Source: Chloroflexota bacterium
Lineage (GTDB): Bacteria; Chloroflexota; Chloroflexia; QHBQ01; JADMIH01
Assembly: GCA_015478675.1 (NCBI GenBank)
Contig: JADMIH010000021.1
Coordinates: 1-35,998, forward strand
Length of the DNA: 35,998 bases
Direction of reading: 5' to 3'
Each line of letters opens with the position of its first letter. The stretch's first letter is position 1. Below are positions 1 to 8,444 of the stretch, in pieces. Made by a program: the position numbers and the translations under genes. The notes beneath the pieces are model-generated. The model searched no databases and was not told where the DNA came from. It saw only the letters and a list, made by a program, of their open reading frames with translations.

Positions 1-952
1 GGCGCGCTATAGAGGCAACGTCCATGCCTGGGTTGCTCCTGAAGGAGACGCGGGTCGTGCCGTCCTCCCGCTCTTTGAGCACGGCGGCTACCTTGACCTT
101 GCCCCGCACAGAGGTAAGAAAGTTAGCCAGGCCTTCTATCTCGTCTTCTTTGGCCCCTGATTCTTCCAGCATTTGCGGCGTGACGCGCACGTAAATCACG
201 CGGCGCTTAGCGCCCAGGCTTACGCTGCCTAGCGCCTTGCTCCAGAGCATGAGGGTGGAGAGGGGACGCGTGTTGAAGACCGTATCTATAATCTTGAAGA
301 GGTCGGCCCCGCGTTCCATCATGTGAGAGGCAACGCGCAGCGTGCGTGATGTGGTGGACGAGGTGCGGAAGCCGAGAGTATCAGTGACCAAGCCGAGCAG
401 GATATATCGAGCTATCTCGGCGTCTACAGGCCATTCCAGGTCGTTCAGCGCCACGGCGACCTGCTCGGCGCAGGCGGGCGCGCTGGTGTCGAGGAGTTGC
501 AGATCGCCGAATTGCAGGTTGGTGGCATGGTGGTCGAGGTTGAGTATATTGACCTCTGTCTTGCCCTCGAACGCCTTTTTGTTCGCCTCGTAAAAAGCAC
601 CCGTTCGGGCCGGGTCACTGATGTCCAGGCACGCTATATGCGTGGCGGGCGGGCCTGGCGGCACAGCGCCGATGAAGATACCACCGGCATCATATAGGGG
701 CGCGTATATCTCAGGGATGGGGTCCGGTGATACGACCGTGCAGCTATAGCCGTGCGTGCGTAACGCCCTGGCGAAGGCCATGCAAGAGCCGATGCAATCG
801 CCATCGGGTGAAACATGCAAGGGCAGCCAGATTTCGCCTGCGCCTTCGAGCCACTGGCTAATCCTGGCGTACTCGGGCATCGTCCAGGCGGGTACACGTT
901 CATCGGCTACTTTGTCACTGAGTGCGGCCTGGTTCATAGGCTGGTCGCTCAA
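1..952 (-). CDS. DHH-family phosphoesterase, NrnA-like (bifunctional oligoribonuclease / pAp phosphatase), C-terminus cut by window edge
   Basis: I translated this from the complement; 317 codons are visible. DHH/DHHA1 enzymes of the NrnA type degrade short RNA oligonucleotides and dephosphorylate pAp with Mn2+. Visible motifs are DGDCIGS at residues 50-56, LDISD, and LDHHATN (the DHH signature). The reading frame runs off the window at NPGMDVASIAR, just before the expected GGGH motif of DHHA1, so only the last few dozen residues are missing. The chosen start is a TTG at 952-950 that overlaps the rbfA stop (4-nt overlap) and has AGGAGG 4 nt upstream. An in-frame ATG at 937 has no well-spaced ribosome binding site. 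The order infB-rbfA-DHH is conserved in many Gram-positive-like genomes and supports the call. NrnA versus a general RecJ-like DHH protein cannot be separated without a search. Confidence 0.85.
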   Translation of the reverse strand, partial: MSDQPMNQAALSDKVADERVPAWTMPEYARISQWLEGAGEIWLPLHVSPDGDCIGSCMAFARALRTHGYSCTVVSPDPIPEIYAPLYDAGGIFIGAVPPGPPATHIACLDISDPARTGAFYEANKKAFEGKTEVNILNLDHHATNLQFGDLQLLDTSAPACAEQVAVALNDLEWPVDAEIARYILLGLVTDTLGFRTSSTTSRTLRVASHMMERGADLFKIIDTVFNTRPLSTLMLWSKALGSVSLGAKRRVIYVRVTPQMLEESGAKEDEIEGLANFLTSVRGKVKVAAVLKEREDGTTRVSFRSNPGMDVASIAR

Positions 953-1368
953 TGCGCCTCCTCGCCTGTTTGCGCGTCAGTCTCGCCCCCGGTCGCCTGG
1001 GCATCGGCTTGCCCGCGCTGCACATCTGCCTCTTTGAGGTCGCTCAGCAGGCGGGTTATTTTGTCGCTGTAGGCGGCGGAAGTATCAAGCTTAAATTGCA
1101 GGTCTGGGACAAAGCGAATGTCCATACGGTTAGCAAGCTCACGGCGTATAAAGCCCTTGCCGCTCGTCATGGCTTGCATAGTTTCTCGCTGTTCCTCAGG
1201 CGTGCCCATGACGCTGACGTAGACGCGCGCGTACTTCAAGTCGCCCGTCACCTCTACGCCGGTGATCGTCGCAAACCCGATGCGAGGGTCTTTTAGCTCT
1301 CGCTGCAATAGATAAGAAATATGCTGCTGTATAGCGTTAGCCACCTGTATCTGACGTCGCGTTGACAT
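949..1368 (-). CDS. rbfA: Ribosome-binding factor A
   Basis: A 139-aa protein of normal RbfA size. RbfA is a KH-like 30S assembly factor that binds near helix 1 of 16S rRNA and is needed for late 30S maturation and cold adaptation. Residues 1-110 fit the family: RRQIQVANAIQQHISYLLQR, the DPRIGFATITGVEVTGDLKYARVYVSV core, and the FVPDLQFKLDTS segment. The last ~25 residues are a polar tail without family match. The start codon lies 4 nt past a small GC hairpin that contains the only good Shine-Dalgarno sequence (GAAGG). Its stop overlaps the TTG start of the downstream DHH gene, so the two are probably translationally coupled. Confidence 0.95.
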   Translation of the reverse strand: MSTRRQIQVANAIQQHISYLLQRELKDPRIGFATITGVEVTGDLKYARVYVSVMGTPEEQRETMQAMTSGKGFIRRELANRMDIRFVPDLQFKLDTSAAYSDKITRLLSDLKEADVQRGQADAQATGGETDAQTGEEAH

Positions 1369-1371
1369 TTG

Positions 1372-1384
1372 CCGCCTTCGGCGG
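1372..1384 (-). promoter_or_regulatory. Hairpin covering the rbfA ribosome binding site
   Basis: On the minus strand the sequence is CCGCC-GAA-GGCGG, a 5-bp all-GC stem with a 3-nt loop, ending 4 nt before the rbfA ATG. The Shine-Dalgarno match GAAGG lies in the loop and 3' arm, so folding would hide it. The hairpin is seen directly; a role in controlling rbfA translation is inference. Confidence 0.5.
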
Positions 1385-1388
1385 AATT

Positions 1389-1450
1389 ATGGATTACTAA
1401 TTATGAATCGGCGGTAAGCTGTAACTGATAATTCATAATTAGTAATCCAT
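1389..1450. repeat. Perfect 20-bp AT-rich inverted repeat between infB and rbfA
   Basis: The arms at 1389-1408 and 1431-1450 are exact reverse complements, separated by 22 nt. The AT-rich composition contrasts with the flanking GC-rich genes. There is no T-run after the stem in the direction of transcription, so it is not a standard terminator. It could be an RNA-processing or mRNA-stability hairpin inside the operon. Confidence 0.7.
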
Positions 1451-1459
1451 GATTCGTAA

Positions 1460-3580
1460 TTACTGCTTGACTTGCTCTTTCTTGTAGAACTCCAGGGTGT
1501 CGCCTTCCTGGAAGTCGTGGAAGTTGGTAAGAGAGATGCCGCACTCATACCCTTGAGCTACTTCGCGCACATCGTCCTTGAAGCGCTTGAGGGCAGAGAT
1601 TGTACCATCGTACATGACTGTGCCGTTGCGCAGCAGGCGCACCTGCGAGTTGCGGGTGACGTGCCCCTCGGTGATTATCAAGCCCGCTGCCTGCTCGTTC
1701 TTTGGCAGGCGGAAGACCGCTCGCACTTCGGCGTAGCCTTCTGTCACATCGTGATAAGTCGGGTCGAGCATGCCCGCCATCGCCTTCTCGATGTCCTCGG
1801 AAAGCTTGTATATAATGTCATAGAACCTTATATCTATGCGGCTCTTATCGGCTGCCCTCTTGGCAGCTGCGTCTGGGCGTACGTTGAAGCCGACGATGAT
1901 TGCGCCTGATGCCGCGGCCAGCGTCACGTCAGACTCGGTGATGCCGCCGGTTGCTCTGTGCAGCACGTTCACTTTTACCTGGTCAGTGGGCAGCTTGCCC
2001 AACGTCTGGGTAATAGCTTCTATTGAGCCTTGCACGTCGGCTTTCAGGATTATCTGTAGCTCTTTGACCCTGCCCGATTGTATTTGCGAGAAGAGGTCAT
2101 CGAGGCTGACGGCTTTTATCCCTTGCGAAGCCTCTTCGAAGCGGCGCAGGCGTGCACGCTGGTCGGCTATCTGCTTGGCTGTAGCTTCGTCCGGCGCGAC
2201 GAGCAGCGTGTCGCCCGCCTGGGGAACTGCCGCCAGCCCCAGTATCTCCGCCGGAGTAGAAGGCTCGGCCTTGCGAAGCTTACGGCCCTTGTCATCCTGC
2301 ATCGCCTTGACGCGGCCCCAGGTCGCCCCTGCTACCACATAATCGCGCACGTTAAGGGTGCCGTTCTGAATGAGCACGGTGGCGATTGGCCCCCGGTTGC
2401 GGTCCATCTCAGCCTCGATGATTGTGCCGGTGGCGCGCCGCTCAGGGCTGGCCTTTAATTCGGCAAGCTCGGCCACCAGTAGAAGCGTCTCAAGGAGGTT
2501 CTGGATGCCTTCGCCGGAGCGTGCAGATAAGGGTATGAACTCTGTGTCACCGCCCCACTGGGTAGGCACAAGCCCCTGCTCGGAGAGCTGGTTCATCACC
2601 CGGTCGGGGTTAGCGTCTTCTTTGTCCATCTTGTTGATAGCCACCACCACAGGCACATCGGCGGCCTTGGCGTGCGATAGAGCTTCCAGCGTCTGAGGCA
2701 TCACGCCATCGTCGGCTGCAACCACCAGGATAGCTATGTCTGTCACCTGCGCCCCGCGTGCTCGCATGGCTGTAAAGGCTTCGTGGCCCGGAGTGTCGAG
2801 GAAGGTGATCCTCTTCCCCTGTAAGTCCACCTGATAAGCGCCAATGTGCTGGGTAATGCCGCCTGCCTCGGTCGCTATGACGTTGGCCGAGCGAATAGAG
2901 TCGAGCAGCTTGGTTTTACCGTGATCTACATGGCCCATGATGGTAACTACCGGCGGCCTGGACGCGAGGCGGGTGCTATCGGCTGCTTCCTGCTGGGCGG
3001 TAAGAGCCTCGCCAAGATCCTCTTCTATGTCAGGCTTGGCTTCTGTAACCTCATAGCCAAGTCCAATAGAGACGATTGCCGCTGTGTCGTAGTCTATTTG
3101 CTGGTTGATGGTGGCGAGAACCTGGTGCTTCATCATCTCCTGAATAACTTTGGTAGCGTTGACGTGCAACAGGTCGGCCAGTTCTTTGACTGTCATGAAA
3201 GGAGGTAACTCAGCCTTGCGAACAGGGCGCTCCATAGGAGCCAGTCGAGAGGAGCCGCCGAAGCCTCGGCCCGCACCTATACCTCTGCCCTGAGCGCCAC
3301 CGCCGGTGCGTGCGCCGCCTCTGCCGCCGGAGCGGCCTCCTGGGCCACGATAACCGCCTGTGCTACCCGGCCTGCCGGGAGCGCCGGGCCTGCTGCCACC
3401 TGGCCTGCCGGGAGCGCCGGGCCTGCCTGCCCCTAAGCGAGCAGGCCGCCCCGGCCCGCCTGGACCACCGGGCGCGACAGTGGCGACACCTGGCACGTAG
3501 CTCTCTTCTTCTTCTATATCTGACTCCCCGTTGTGGGAGCTGGATGGCGTTAATACAACATAATCTATTTTCTTCGGCAT
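1460..3580 (-). CDS. infB: Translation initiation factor IF-2
   Basis: A 706-aa GTPase that brings fMet-tRNA to the 30S subunit and promotes subunit joining. After [12 protein letters not shown] comes a Gly/Pro/Arg-rich low-complexity stretch (about residues 30-110), then an IF2_N domain ([18 protein letters not shown]), then the G domain: G1 GHVDHGKT, switch region [13 protein letters not shown]3 DTPGHEAF, G4 NKMDKED, G5 [10 protein letters not shown]-2 domains II-IV fill the rest, ending YKKEQVKQ. I chose ATG 3580 over an in-frame ATG at 3604 because the 24 nt between them contain GAGGAGGT, correctly spaced for 3580. The low-complexity region is encoded by repeated DNA units (two identical 22-nt stretches near 3370 and 3404). 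Confidence 0.97.
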   Translation of the reverse strand: MPKKIDYVVLTPSSSHNGESDIEEEESYVPGVATVAPGGPGGPGRPARLGAGRPGAPGRPGGSRPGAPGRPGSTGGYRGPGGRSGGRGGARTGGGAQGRGIGAGRGFGGSSRLAPMERPVRKAELPPFMTVKELADLLHVNATKVIQEMMKHQVLATINQQIDYDTAAIVSIGLGYEVTEAKPDIEEDLGEALTAQQEAADSTRLASRPPVVTIMGHVDHGKTKLLDSIRSANVIATEAGGITQHIGAYQVDLQGKRITFLDTPGHEAFTAMRARGAQVTDIAILVVAADDGVMPQTLEALSHAKAADVPVVVAINKMDKEDANPDRVMNQLSEQGLVPTQWGGDTEFIPLSARSGEGIQNLLETLLLVAELAELKASPERRATGTIIEAEMDRNRGPIATVLIQNGTLNVRDYVVAGATWGRVKAMQDDKGRKLRKAEPSTPAEILGLAAVPQAGDTLLVAPDEATAKQIADQRARLRRFEEASQGIKAVSLDDLFSQIQSGRVKELQIILKADVQGSIEAITQTLGKLPTDQVKVNVLHRATGGITESDVTLAAASGAIIVGFNVRPDAAAKRAADKSRIDIRFYDIIYKLSEDIEKAMAGMLDPTYHDVTEGYAEVRAVFRLPKNEQAAGLIITEGHVTRNSQVRLLRNGTVMYDGTISALKRFKDDVREVAQGYECGISLTNFHDFQEGDTLEFYKKEQVKQ

Positions 3581-3647
3581 ATTATATGTACCTCCTCTAT
3601 TCACGGCACTCAGGAAAGGCTGCGATTCCCAACCCCCTGATCCCTGG

Positions 3648-3959
3648 CTATTCTTCTGTGCGCTCTACCGTAGCGGCATAAGCCTGTAAGGACTCTTTGT
3701 CCTCTGCGGTTATAGCCGTTTTCAGGGCATATTCGAGCGCTCTACCTTTGAGAGCGGTTGCCCAGCACTCATGCGTCTTGCACAGGTAGGCTCCCCGCCC
3801 TGGTTTCTTACCCGTTTCGTCTATCTCGACTTTACCCTCGGCAGTGCGCACCACGCGCACCAACCCACGCTTGGGGCCTGTGGTCTTGCACACCACACAG
3901 GTGCGCTGCGGCACATGCTTGGCTCTGGGGCCTTTCTTTGTTTTAATTGCTGCGTTCAT
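3648..3959 (-). CDS. ylxR: YlxR/DUF448 RNA-binding protein
   Basis: A 103-aa basic protein. The family signature is clear: PQRTCVVCKTTGPKRGLVRVVR with a CxxC pair, then D-E-T-G-K-K-P-G-R-G-A-Y-L-C and a further Cys in THECW. YlxR proteins bind RNA and are almost always encoded between nusA and infB, as here; a role with RNase P or transcription has been proposed in Bacillus. The gap to infB is 67 nt and that to nusA is 91 nt, the latter filled by an inverted-repeat element. Confidence 0.92.
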   Translation of the reverse strand: MNAAIKTKKGPRAKHVPQRTCVVCKTTGPKRGLVRVVRTAEGKVEIDETGKKPGRGAYLCKTHECWATALKGRALEYALKTAITAEDKESLQAYAATVERTEE

Positions 3960-3972
3960 GGGGTGCTCTCTC

Positions 3973-4047
3973 GTATTGCGTATTGAGTGCCCCCAGATCA
4001 GGAGGCTAAAGAGCTGCTACCCTTAGCCCTCACGCAATACGCAATAC
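3973..4047. repeat. Inverted pair of heptamer repeats between nusA and ylxR
   Basis: GTATTGCGTATTG at 3973-3985 is the exact reverse complement of 4035-4047. Each arm is itself two tandem copies of a 7-nt unit (CGCAATA). The 49-nt spacer could form the loop of a hairpin in the operon transcript. Related heptamer arrays occur near 11918-11933 and 20833-20850. Confidence 0.6.
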
Positions 4048-4050
4048 CTC

Positions 4051-5442
4051 CTACTCCTCTTCCTCCGAAGCCTCACCCTCTGTTACCTGGGTAGGGAAGG
4101 TAGCCACTACCCGGCCTGAGTCGGTGCGGATTTCTATCTGGCCCTCTGTAGCGCGCAAGCGTACTGTTTCGCCTTCCATATCTTCGGGCAATGGACCATA
4201 TGCTGCGCTCTGGTAAACTACTGTATTGTTAGGGCGCACCTTGCGGCGCTCCTCCCTGGGTATTACCTCCTCAACACCATTAGCAGAACCGTTAGCAGGT
4301 AGCTCATACCCATCGCCATCGTTTGCTATGGCCGCTTCGGCTCGCAACGCTGCTACCGCTCGCCTGGTTAGCTCATCGTCATCAAAGGCTTCTTCTTCAA
4401 AGTCGGCTTCGGGGCTTACGGCGCTCCTGATGTCGATGCGCCAACCTGTTAGCTTGGCGGCGAGGCGGGCGTTCTGCCCTTCCTTGCCTATCGCCAGCGA
4501 GAGCATCTTCTCAGGCACAACTACCGAAGCAGTCTTTTGCCCATCATCGAGCTCCACCGACAGCACCTGAGCGGGTGAAAGGGCGTTGGCTATGTACACC
4601 GACATATCGGGGTCCCAAAGCACCACGTCTATCTTCTCTCCGCCCAGCTCGTCCACAATCTTCTGGATGCGCTGGCCCTTCATACCGACGCAGGAGCCTA
4701 CAGGGTCCACGTTCATCTGGCGAGCGGTTACTGCCACTTTGGAGCGCATGCCCGGCTCGCGAGCTATACTCTTTAGCTCCACTGAGCCGCTATGTATCTC
4801 AGGCACCTCAAGCTCAAAGAGGCGGCGCAAGAAGGCTCGATCTCCCCTTGAGACGATCAGCTGCGGGCCTTTAGGGTTCTTCTGCACCTCCATCAGCAAT
4901 ACGCGCATGCGATTGCCGGGGCGATACCTCTCGGTTTTGACCTGGTGGTTGGGCGGCAATACGGCCTCGGCCCGCCCCACCTCAAGTATCCAGTTGCCAT
5001 TCTGGTCCTGGCGCTGTATGTTCGCCAGCACTATATCCCCTTCGCGGTCGCTGAATTCTCCGTAAACCCGGTCGCGTTCAGCCTCGCGTATACGCTGCAT
5101 CACTACCTGCTTGGCTGTTTGGGCTGCTATGCGCCCGAAATCGGCAGGGGTGGTCTCTTTCTCCAGCATATCGCCCGGCATGGCTTCAGGATTGGTGCTC
5201 TGCGCTTCTTCGAGCGACACCTCAAGGGCGGGGTCTTCCACTTCTTCTACAACTGTGCGACGCTCGAAAACGCGTGTGTCGCCCGACTGCAAATCGAGCT
5301 TGACGGCCACGTTCTGGTCGGTTCCGGCTACGCGGCGATACGCTGTGATAATGGCATCTTCGATACCGCGCAAAATAGCCTCACGCGGTATATTTCGTTC
5401 GGCTGCTATTTGGTTAATGGCTGCATACAGGTCACTTTTCAT
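4051..5442 (-). CDS. nusA: Transcription elongation/termination factor NusA
   Basis: A 463-aa protein that binds RNA polymerase and nascent RNA, modulating pausing, termination and antitermination. The N-terminal domain ([23 protein letters not shown]...AIITAYRR) is followed by the S1 domain (about 135-200), KH1 with [21 protein letters not shown], and KH2 with [24 protein letters not shown]-terminal acidic tail of about 110 residues replaces the E. coli-type AR repeats. The ribosome binding site is GAGGAGC, 7 nt before ATG. It is first gene of the operon here; rimP, the usual neighbour, is missing upstream. The ~150-nt leader holds a terminator-like hairpin, so NusA may control its own operon. 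Confidence 0.97.
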   Translation of the reverse strand: MKSDLYAAINQIAAERNIPREAILRGIEDAIITAYRRVAGTDQNVAVKLDLQSGDTRVFERRTVVEEVEDPALEVSLEEAQSTNPEAMPGDMLEKETTPADFGRIAAQTAKQVVMQRIREAERDRVYGEFSDREGDIVLANIQRQDQNGNWILEVGRAEAVLPPNHQVKTERYRPGNRMRVLLMEVQKNPKGPQLIVSRGDRAFLRRLFELEVPEIHSGSVELKSIAREPGMRSKVAVTARQMNVDPVGSCVGMKGQRIQKIVDELGGEKIDVVLWDPDMSVYIANALSPAQVLSVELDDGQKTASVVVPEKMLSLAIGKEGQNARLAAKLTGWRIDIRSAVSPEADFEEEAFDDDELTRRAVAALRAEAAIANDGDGYELPANGSANGVEEVIPREERRKVRPNNTVVYQSAAYGPLPEDMEGETVRLRATEGQIEIRTDSGRVVATFPTQVTEGEASEEEE

Positions 5443-5552
5443 CGGTTTGCTCCTCGCTATTCAGTTATAAATTATAAAGTAAAGAATATCAGCCGGAGAT
5501 CAGAGCTCACGGGTCATGCAGCATGGCTACTTCATAATCTTACCCATGCGAC

Positions 5553-5575
5553 AAAAAAGTGGGGGACTCCCACTT
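5553..5575 (-). terminator. Intrinsic-terminator-like hairpin in the nusA leader (attenuator candidate)
   Basis: In the nusA sense direction a 7-bp stem AAGTGGG / CCCACTT with a 5-nt loop (5557-5563 with 5569-5575) runs straight into six U residues (5553-5558). It lies between the predicted transcription start (~5596) and the nusA start codon (5442), so every nusA transcript must pass it. A second inverted repeat (5521-5526 with 5544-5549) follows and could take part in alternative folds. Confidence 0.6.
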
Positions 5576-5602
5576 CAGAAGCGTTGCACGGATTGTATCT
5601 AA

Positions 5603-5631
5603 ATTGTACTACTTTCGAGCGCGAAGTTCAA
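5603..5631 (-). promoter_or_regulatory. Promoter of the nusA operon
   Basis: On the minus strand: TTGAAC (5631-5626), 17-nt spacer, TACAAT (5608-5603). It is placed about 160 nt upstream of nusA. The end of MITE copy A starts 15 bp upstream of the -35 box. Confidence 0.65.
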
Positions 5632-5637
5632 GAGACG

Positions 5638-5943
5638 CCTTTGCTGGTAAATGTTCAGAGTAGGGGTGGAGCACTCTTCTTGGGGTAGCTGTGGAGGCGT
5701 ACCCTTACGCACCCTTACGTACCCTCACCCCATGCCTCTCTCCCATGAAGGGAGAGGGGACTTTCTCCCTCACCTCATTCCCCTTTCCCACACGTGGAGA
5801 ACAACTGTATCCCTTGTGCACTCAGCATGACTAAAGCCCCCTCTCCCCTTGTGGGAGAGGGGAATGGGGTGAGGGCCGGTGGCGGCGCACAGTTACCCCA
5901 AGAAGGTTGCTCCACCCTAAATCTGAACACTTACCCTTTGCTG
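5638..5943. mobile_element. MITE-like element, copy A, with 9-bp target duplication
   Basis: The element proper is 5647-5934. Its ends are imperfect inverted repeats of about 48 bp starting GTAAATGTTCAGAG on the left and, on the complement of the right end, GTAAGTGTTCAGAT, continuing through GGGTGGAGCA and CTTCTTGGGGTA. It is flanked by the perfect direct repeat CCTTTGCTG (5638-5646 and 5935-5943). The interior carries strong palindromes built from CCCCTCTCCC/GGGAGAGGGG and no coding frame. The GTAA...TTAC ends and size fit a non-autonomous transposon whose transposase source is not in the window. Confidence 0.8.
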
Positions 5944-6122
5944 GTAACTGTTCAGAGTTGGGGTGAGGGAGAAGGAGCTAGCCCCCTTCTCCCTTGATGG
6001 GAGATATACTCCCCAGCAACAAAGCCCCCTCTCCCACAAGGGGAGAAGGGCAGAGGGTGAGGACAGGTACGCTTCCACAGCTACTCTAAGAAGATTGCTC
6101 CACCCTTACTCTGAACATTTAC
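5944..6122. mobile_element. MITE-like element, copy B
   Basis: The left end GTAACTGTTCAGAGTTGGGG begins directly after the target duplication of copy A. The right end, read on the complement, is GTAAATGTTCAGAGTAAGGG followed by TGGAGCAATCTTCTTAG, clearly the same family. The 9 bp on either side (CCTTTGCTG and ATTTGAAAA) do not match, so this copy lacks its own target duplication and may have been rearranged. It shares internal sequence with copy D (GGGAGATATACTCCCCAGCA). Confidence 0.7.
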
Positions 6123-6136
6123 ATTTGAAAACCATC

Positions 6137-6166
6137 TTGACGGCTCGTTCGTTAATATGGTATAGT
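6137..6166 (+). promoter_or_regulatory. Promoter of the trp operon
   Basis: TTGACG (6137-6142), 18-nt spacer, TATAGT (6161-6166). The predicted start is near 6173, just before the T-box leader. MITE copy B ends 14 bp upstream of the -35 box. Confidence 0.7.
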
Positions 6167-6172
6167 CGCACT

Positions 6173-6494
6173 AACAATTGAATAATAGAACAGACTGCGA
6201 ACAGAACGAGTAGGCGCGGAAGCGGGGTACAGAGAGCCGGGGGAGGTGTGAGCCGGCACCAGCGCATGTGTTGAATGGATCTGGGAGTTGCTCACCGAAA
6301 GAGCAGAAAATGCTTGAGTAGACTGCGCCGGAGACTCCACCGTTATATGGGAGCTGGGTATCGGCAGATGGTCAGCATCATAGGAAGAGACTGGCCGACT
6401 AGGTACTCGTGAGAGTGCGGCACTACTGTGCCGAATGAGGGTGGCACCACGACAGCTTTATGCTCTCGTCCCTTTGTGGGACGTGGGCTTTTTT
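6173..6494 (+). promoter_or_regulatory. T-box leader responding to tRNA-Trp
   Basis: The conserved T-box core AGGGTGGCACCACG is at 6438-6451. The segment TCCACCGTTATATGGGAGC near 6336 matches the CCGUUA region of T-box leaders. The Stem I apical part (AGAGAGCCGG...GGTGTGAGCCGG) is recognisable near 6230-6256. The specifier loop reads GAATGGATC, with UGG at 6276-6278 (Trp) followed by the usual purine. UGGC in the core would pair with NCCA-type ends carrying G73, the discriminator of bacterial tRNA-Trp. A terminator hairpin follows, and trpD starts 38 nt after it. Uncharged tRNA-Trp should stabilise the antiterminator and switch the operon on. Confidence 0.88.
6462..6494 (+). terminator. T-box-controlled terminator before trpD
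   Basis: CGTCCC-tttgt-GGGACG stem (6467-6483), extended by outer pairs to GC/GC, followed by TTTTTT at 6489-6494. It directly follows the antiterminator region, as in transcriptional T-box switches. Confidence 0.8.
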
Positions 6495-6531
6495 GTTTCC
6501 CGCTCCTCTCACGACACAATAGGAGTCAACA

Positions 6532-7638
6532 ATGATCGTAGAAGCTATAGACAAACTGGTACGAAGCGAATCGCTCACCGACGATGAAGCCGCAGGCTCA
6601 ATGGAAGAGATCATGGACGGTGTGGCAACGCCCGCCCAGATAGGCGCATTCCTCATCGCTTTGCGCATGAAGGGCGAGACAGTAGACGAGCTAACGGGCC
6701 TCGCCAGGATCATGCGCAGCCGCGCCACACCTGTAGAGCTGGACGATGTAGAAGTGGTGGACACTTGCGGTACGGGTGGCGACCGCTCTGGTACCTTCAA
6801 CATATCCACTGCCGCCGCTATCGTGGCTGCTGCTGCCGGGGTGCACGTGGCGAAGCATGGCAACCGTGCCATGAGCAGCCGATGCGGCAGCGCCGATGTG
6901 CTGGAGGCGCTGGGCGTGCAGATCAACCTCGACGCTGAAGAGGTGGCGCGCTGTGTGCGGCACGTTGGCATAGGCTTCATGTTCGCGCCACTCTTCCACC
7001 CCGCGATGAAGTACGCCGCTCCCGTCCGGCGCGAGCTTGGCACCCGCACAGTCTTCAACATACTCGGTCCTCTCACCAACCCTGCCGGAGCGCGCACCCA
7101 GGTGCTGGGCGTAGCCGACCCTGATCTCGCGCCAAAGATGGCGGGGGTGCTGGAGCGTCTCGGCTCGCAGCATGCGCTGGTGGTGCATGGGCACGGCGGC
7201 CTGGATGAACTTAGCATCACCGGACCTTCTGTGATTTACAGAGTATGCGCGGGCCAACCAACCGAGCGGAGCGAGATAAGACCTGGCGACTTGGGCTTGG
7301 AGGTCGCGCCGTTGCAGGAGATCATTGGCGGCACCGCCGAAGAAAATGCCGTTATGGTACGTGCTGTACTCTCCGGTGAGCGTGGCCCGAAGCGTGACGT
7401 GGTGCTGCTCAATGCGGCGGCGGCGCTCTTCGCTGCCAGGCTTGTTGATACTCTGCGGGAGGGCGTGGCGCGTGCGTCTCAGGCCATTGACAACGGGGCG
7501 GCTTCAGAAACGCTCGACAAACTTGCGGCCTTCAGCAGAAATCCAGTGCTTACCGGTGGCCCACCTGAAGAGACTATGGGCACGGACGAAGGGGCGCAGC
7601 CGGAGCCTTCGACGCAGCCTTCGGTGGTGGCGGCGTGA
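6532..7638 (+). CDS. trpD: Anthranilate phosphoribosyltransferase
   Basis: A 368-aa protein that transfers phosphoribosyl from PRPP to anthranilate, the second step of Trp synthesis from chorismate. Family motifs: DTCGTGGDRSGTFNIST (PRPP-binding glycine motif), HVAKHGNRAMSSRCGSADVLEALGV, and FNILGPLTNPA. It begins ATG with AGGAGTC 5 nt upstream. It carries a Pro/Glu-rich C-terminal extension of about 25 residues beyond the usual ~340-aa enzyme. Its TGA overlaps the GTG start of trpC by 4 nt. The first gene after the T-box leader, so regulated by tRNA-Trp charging. Confidence 0.97.
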   Translation: MIVEAIDKLVRSESLTDDEAAGSMEEIMDGVATPAQIGAFLIALRMKGETVDELTGLARIMRSRATPVELDDVEVVDTCGTGGDRSGTFNISTAAAIVAAAAGVHVAKHGNRAMSSRCGSADVLEALGVQINLDAEEVARCVRHVGIGFMFAPLFHPAMKYAAPVRRELGTRTVFNILGPLTNPAGARTQVLGVADPDLAPKMAGVLERLGSQHALVVHGHGGLDELSITGPSVIYRVCAGQPTERSEIRPGDLGLEVAPLQEIIGGTAEENAVMVRAVLSGERGPKRDVVLLNAAAALFAARLVDTLREGVARASQAIDNGAASETLDKLAAFSRNPVLTGGPPEETMGTDEGAQPEPSTQPSVVAA

Positions 7639-8444
7639 CTATCCTTGAGGCCATAGTTGCCCACAAGCGGGTCGAAATAGCTGCACGCAAGGAGATACAC
7701 TCACTCTCCAGCGTGATGGCGAGCGTGCAGCATGGCGCGCCTATACGCGATTTCCGCGCCGCATTGGTGTCGGCTCCTCGCCCCGCGCCTCGTGTCATAG
7801 CTGAGATCAAGCGCCGCAGTCCGTCCAAAGGATTGTTGCGCCCGGACCTCGACCCCGCTGGGGTAGCGCGCATCTACGAGGCGAATGGCGCGACAGCCAT
7901 TTCGGTGCTTACAGATAGCCATTTCTTCGGTGGCTGTCTCGAAGATTTGTCGGCAGCGCGGCGGGCTGTTTCGCTGCCTGTGCTTTGCAAAGAGTTCATT
8001 ATAGACCCGTACCAGATCTATGAGGCGCGCGCGGCGGGAGCCGATGCCCTGCTGCTAATTGCTGCTATCCTTGACGCTGAGCACCTTAGATTTTACAGGG
8101 ATTTGTCCGCTGGGCTTGGGATGGCTGTGCTAGTGGAGGTGCATAACGCCGCCGAGTTGGAGGCGGCTCTTGCATCAGGCGCTTCAATCCTGGGGATCAA
8201 CAACAGGGATCTACACACCTTTGAGGTCAGCCTGGAGACTACTCGCGCTCTCCTTTCGCAAGCGCCGCCAGGGGTGGTCACAGTGAGCGAGAGCGGCATC
8301 CAGAGCGGCGCAGATCGCGAGTATATGTCAGCACTTGGGGTGGATGCGCTGCTGGTCGGTGAGGGGCTTATCACCGCAGATGATGTAGCCGCCGCTACGT
8401 GCGAGATCTGTGGCTTGCCCACCCGGGAAAGTATGGGTGTGTGA
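7635..8444 (+). CDS. trpC: Indole-3-glycerol phosphate synthase
   Basis: A 269-aa TIM-barrel enzyme converting CdRP to indole-3-glycerol phosphate. Motifs: VIAEIKRRSPSKG (catalytic Lys and phosphate contacts), LCKEFIIDPYQIYEARAAGADALLLI, ILGINNRDLHTFEV, and VSESGI. GTG start in a GTGA overlap with trpD, so translation is probably coupled; no strong ribosome binding site of its own. The stop overlaps the trpF ATG by one base. Confidence 0.96.
   Translation: MTILEAIVAHKRVEIAARKEIHSLSSVMASVQHGAPIRDFRAALVSAPRPAPRVIAEIKRRSPSKGLLRPDLDPAGVARIYEANGATAISVLTDSHFFGGCLEDLSAARRAVSLPVLCKEFIIDPYQIYEARAAGADALLLIAAILDAEHLRFYRDLSAGLGMAVLVEVHNAAELEAALASGASILGINNRDLHTFEVSLETTRALLSQAPPGVVTVSESGIQSGADREYMSALGVDALLVGEGLITADDVAAATCEICGLPTRESMGV

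Noticed and set aside
4945..5688. 247-codon plus-strand frame antisense to nusA and running into MITE copy A
   Set aside because: It overlaps a clear nusA with conserved motifs, has no ribosome binding site, and ends in the mobile element.
5700..5870. Paired CCCCTCTCCC palindromes as a possible CRISPR array or terminators
   Set aside because: Repeats are irregular, spacers are not of constant length, and they lie inside MITE copies with target duplications.
6423..7220. 265-codon minus-strand frame opposite the T-box and trpD
   Set aside because: Low-complexity Ser/Pro/Ala composition typical of the antisense of a GC-rich gene; trpD motifs are on the other strand.
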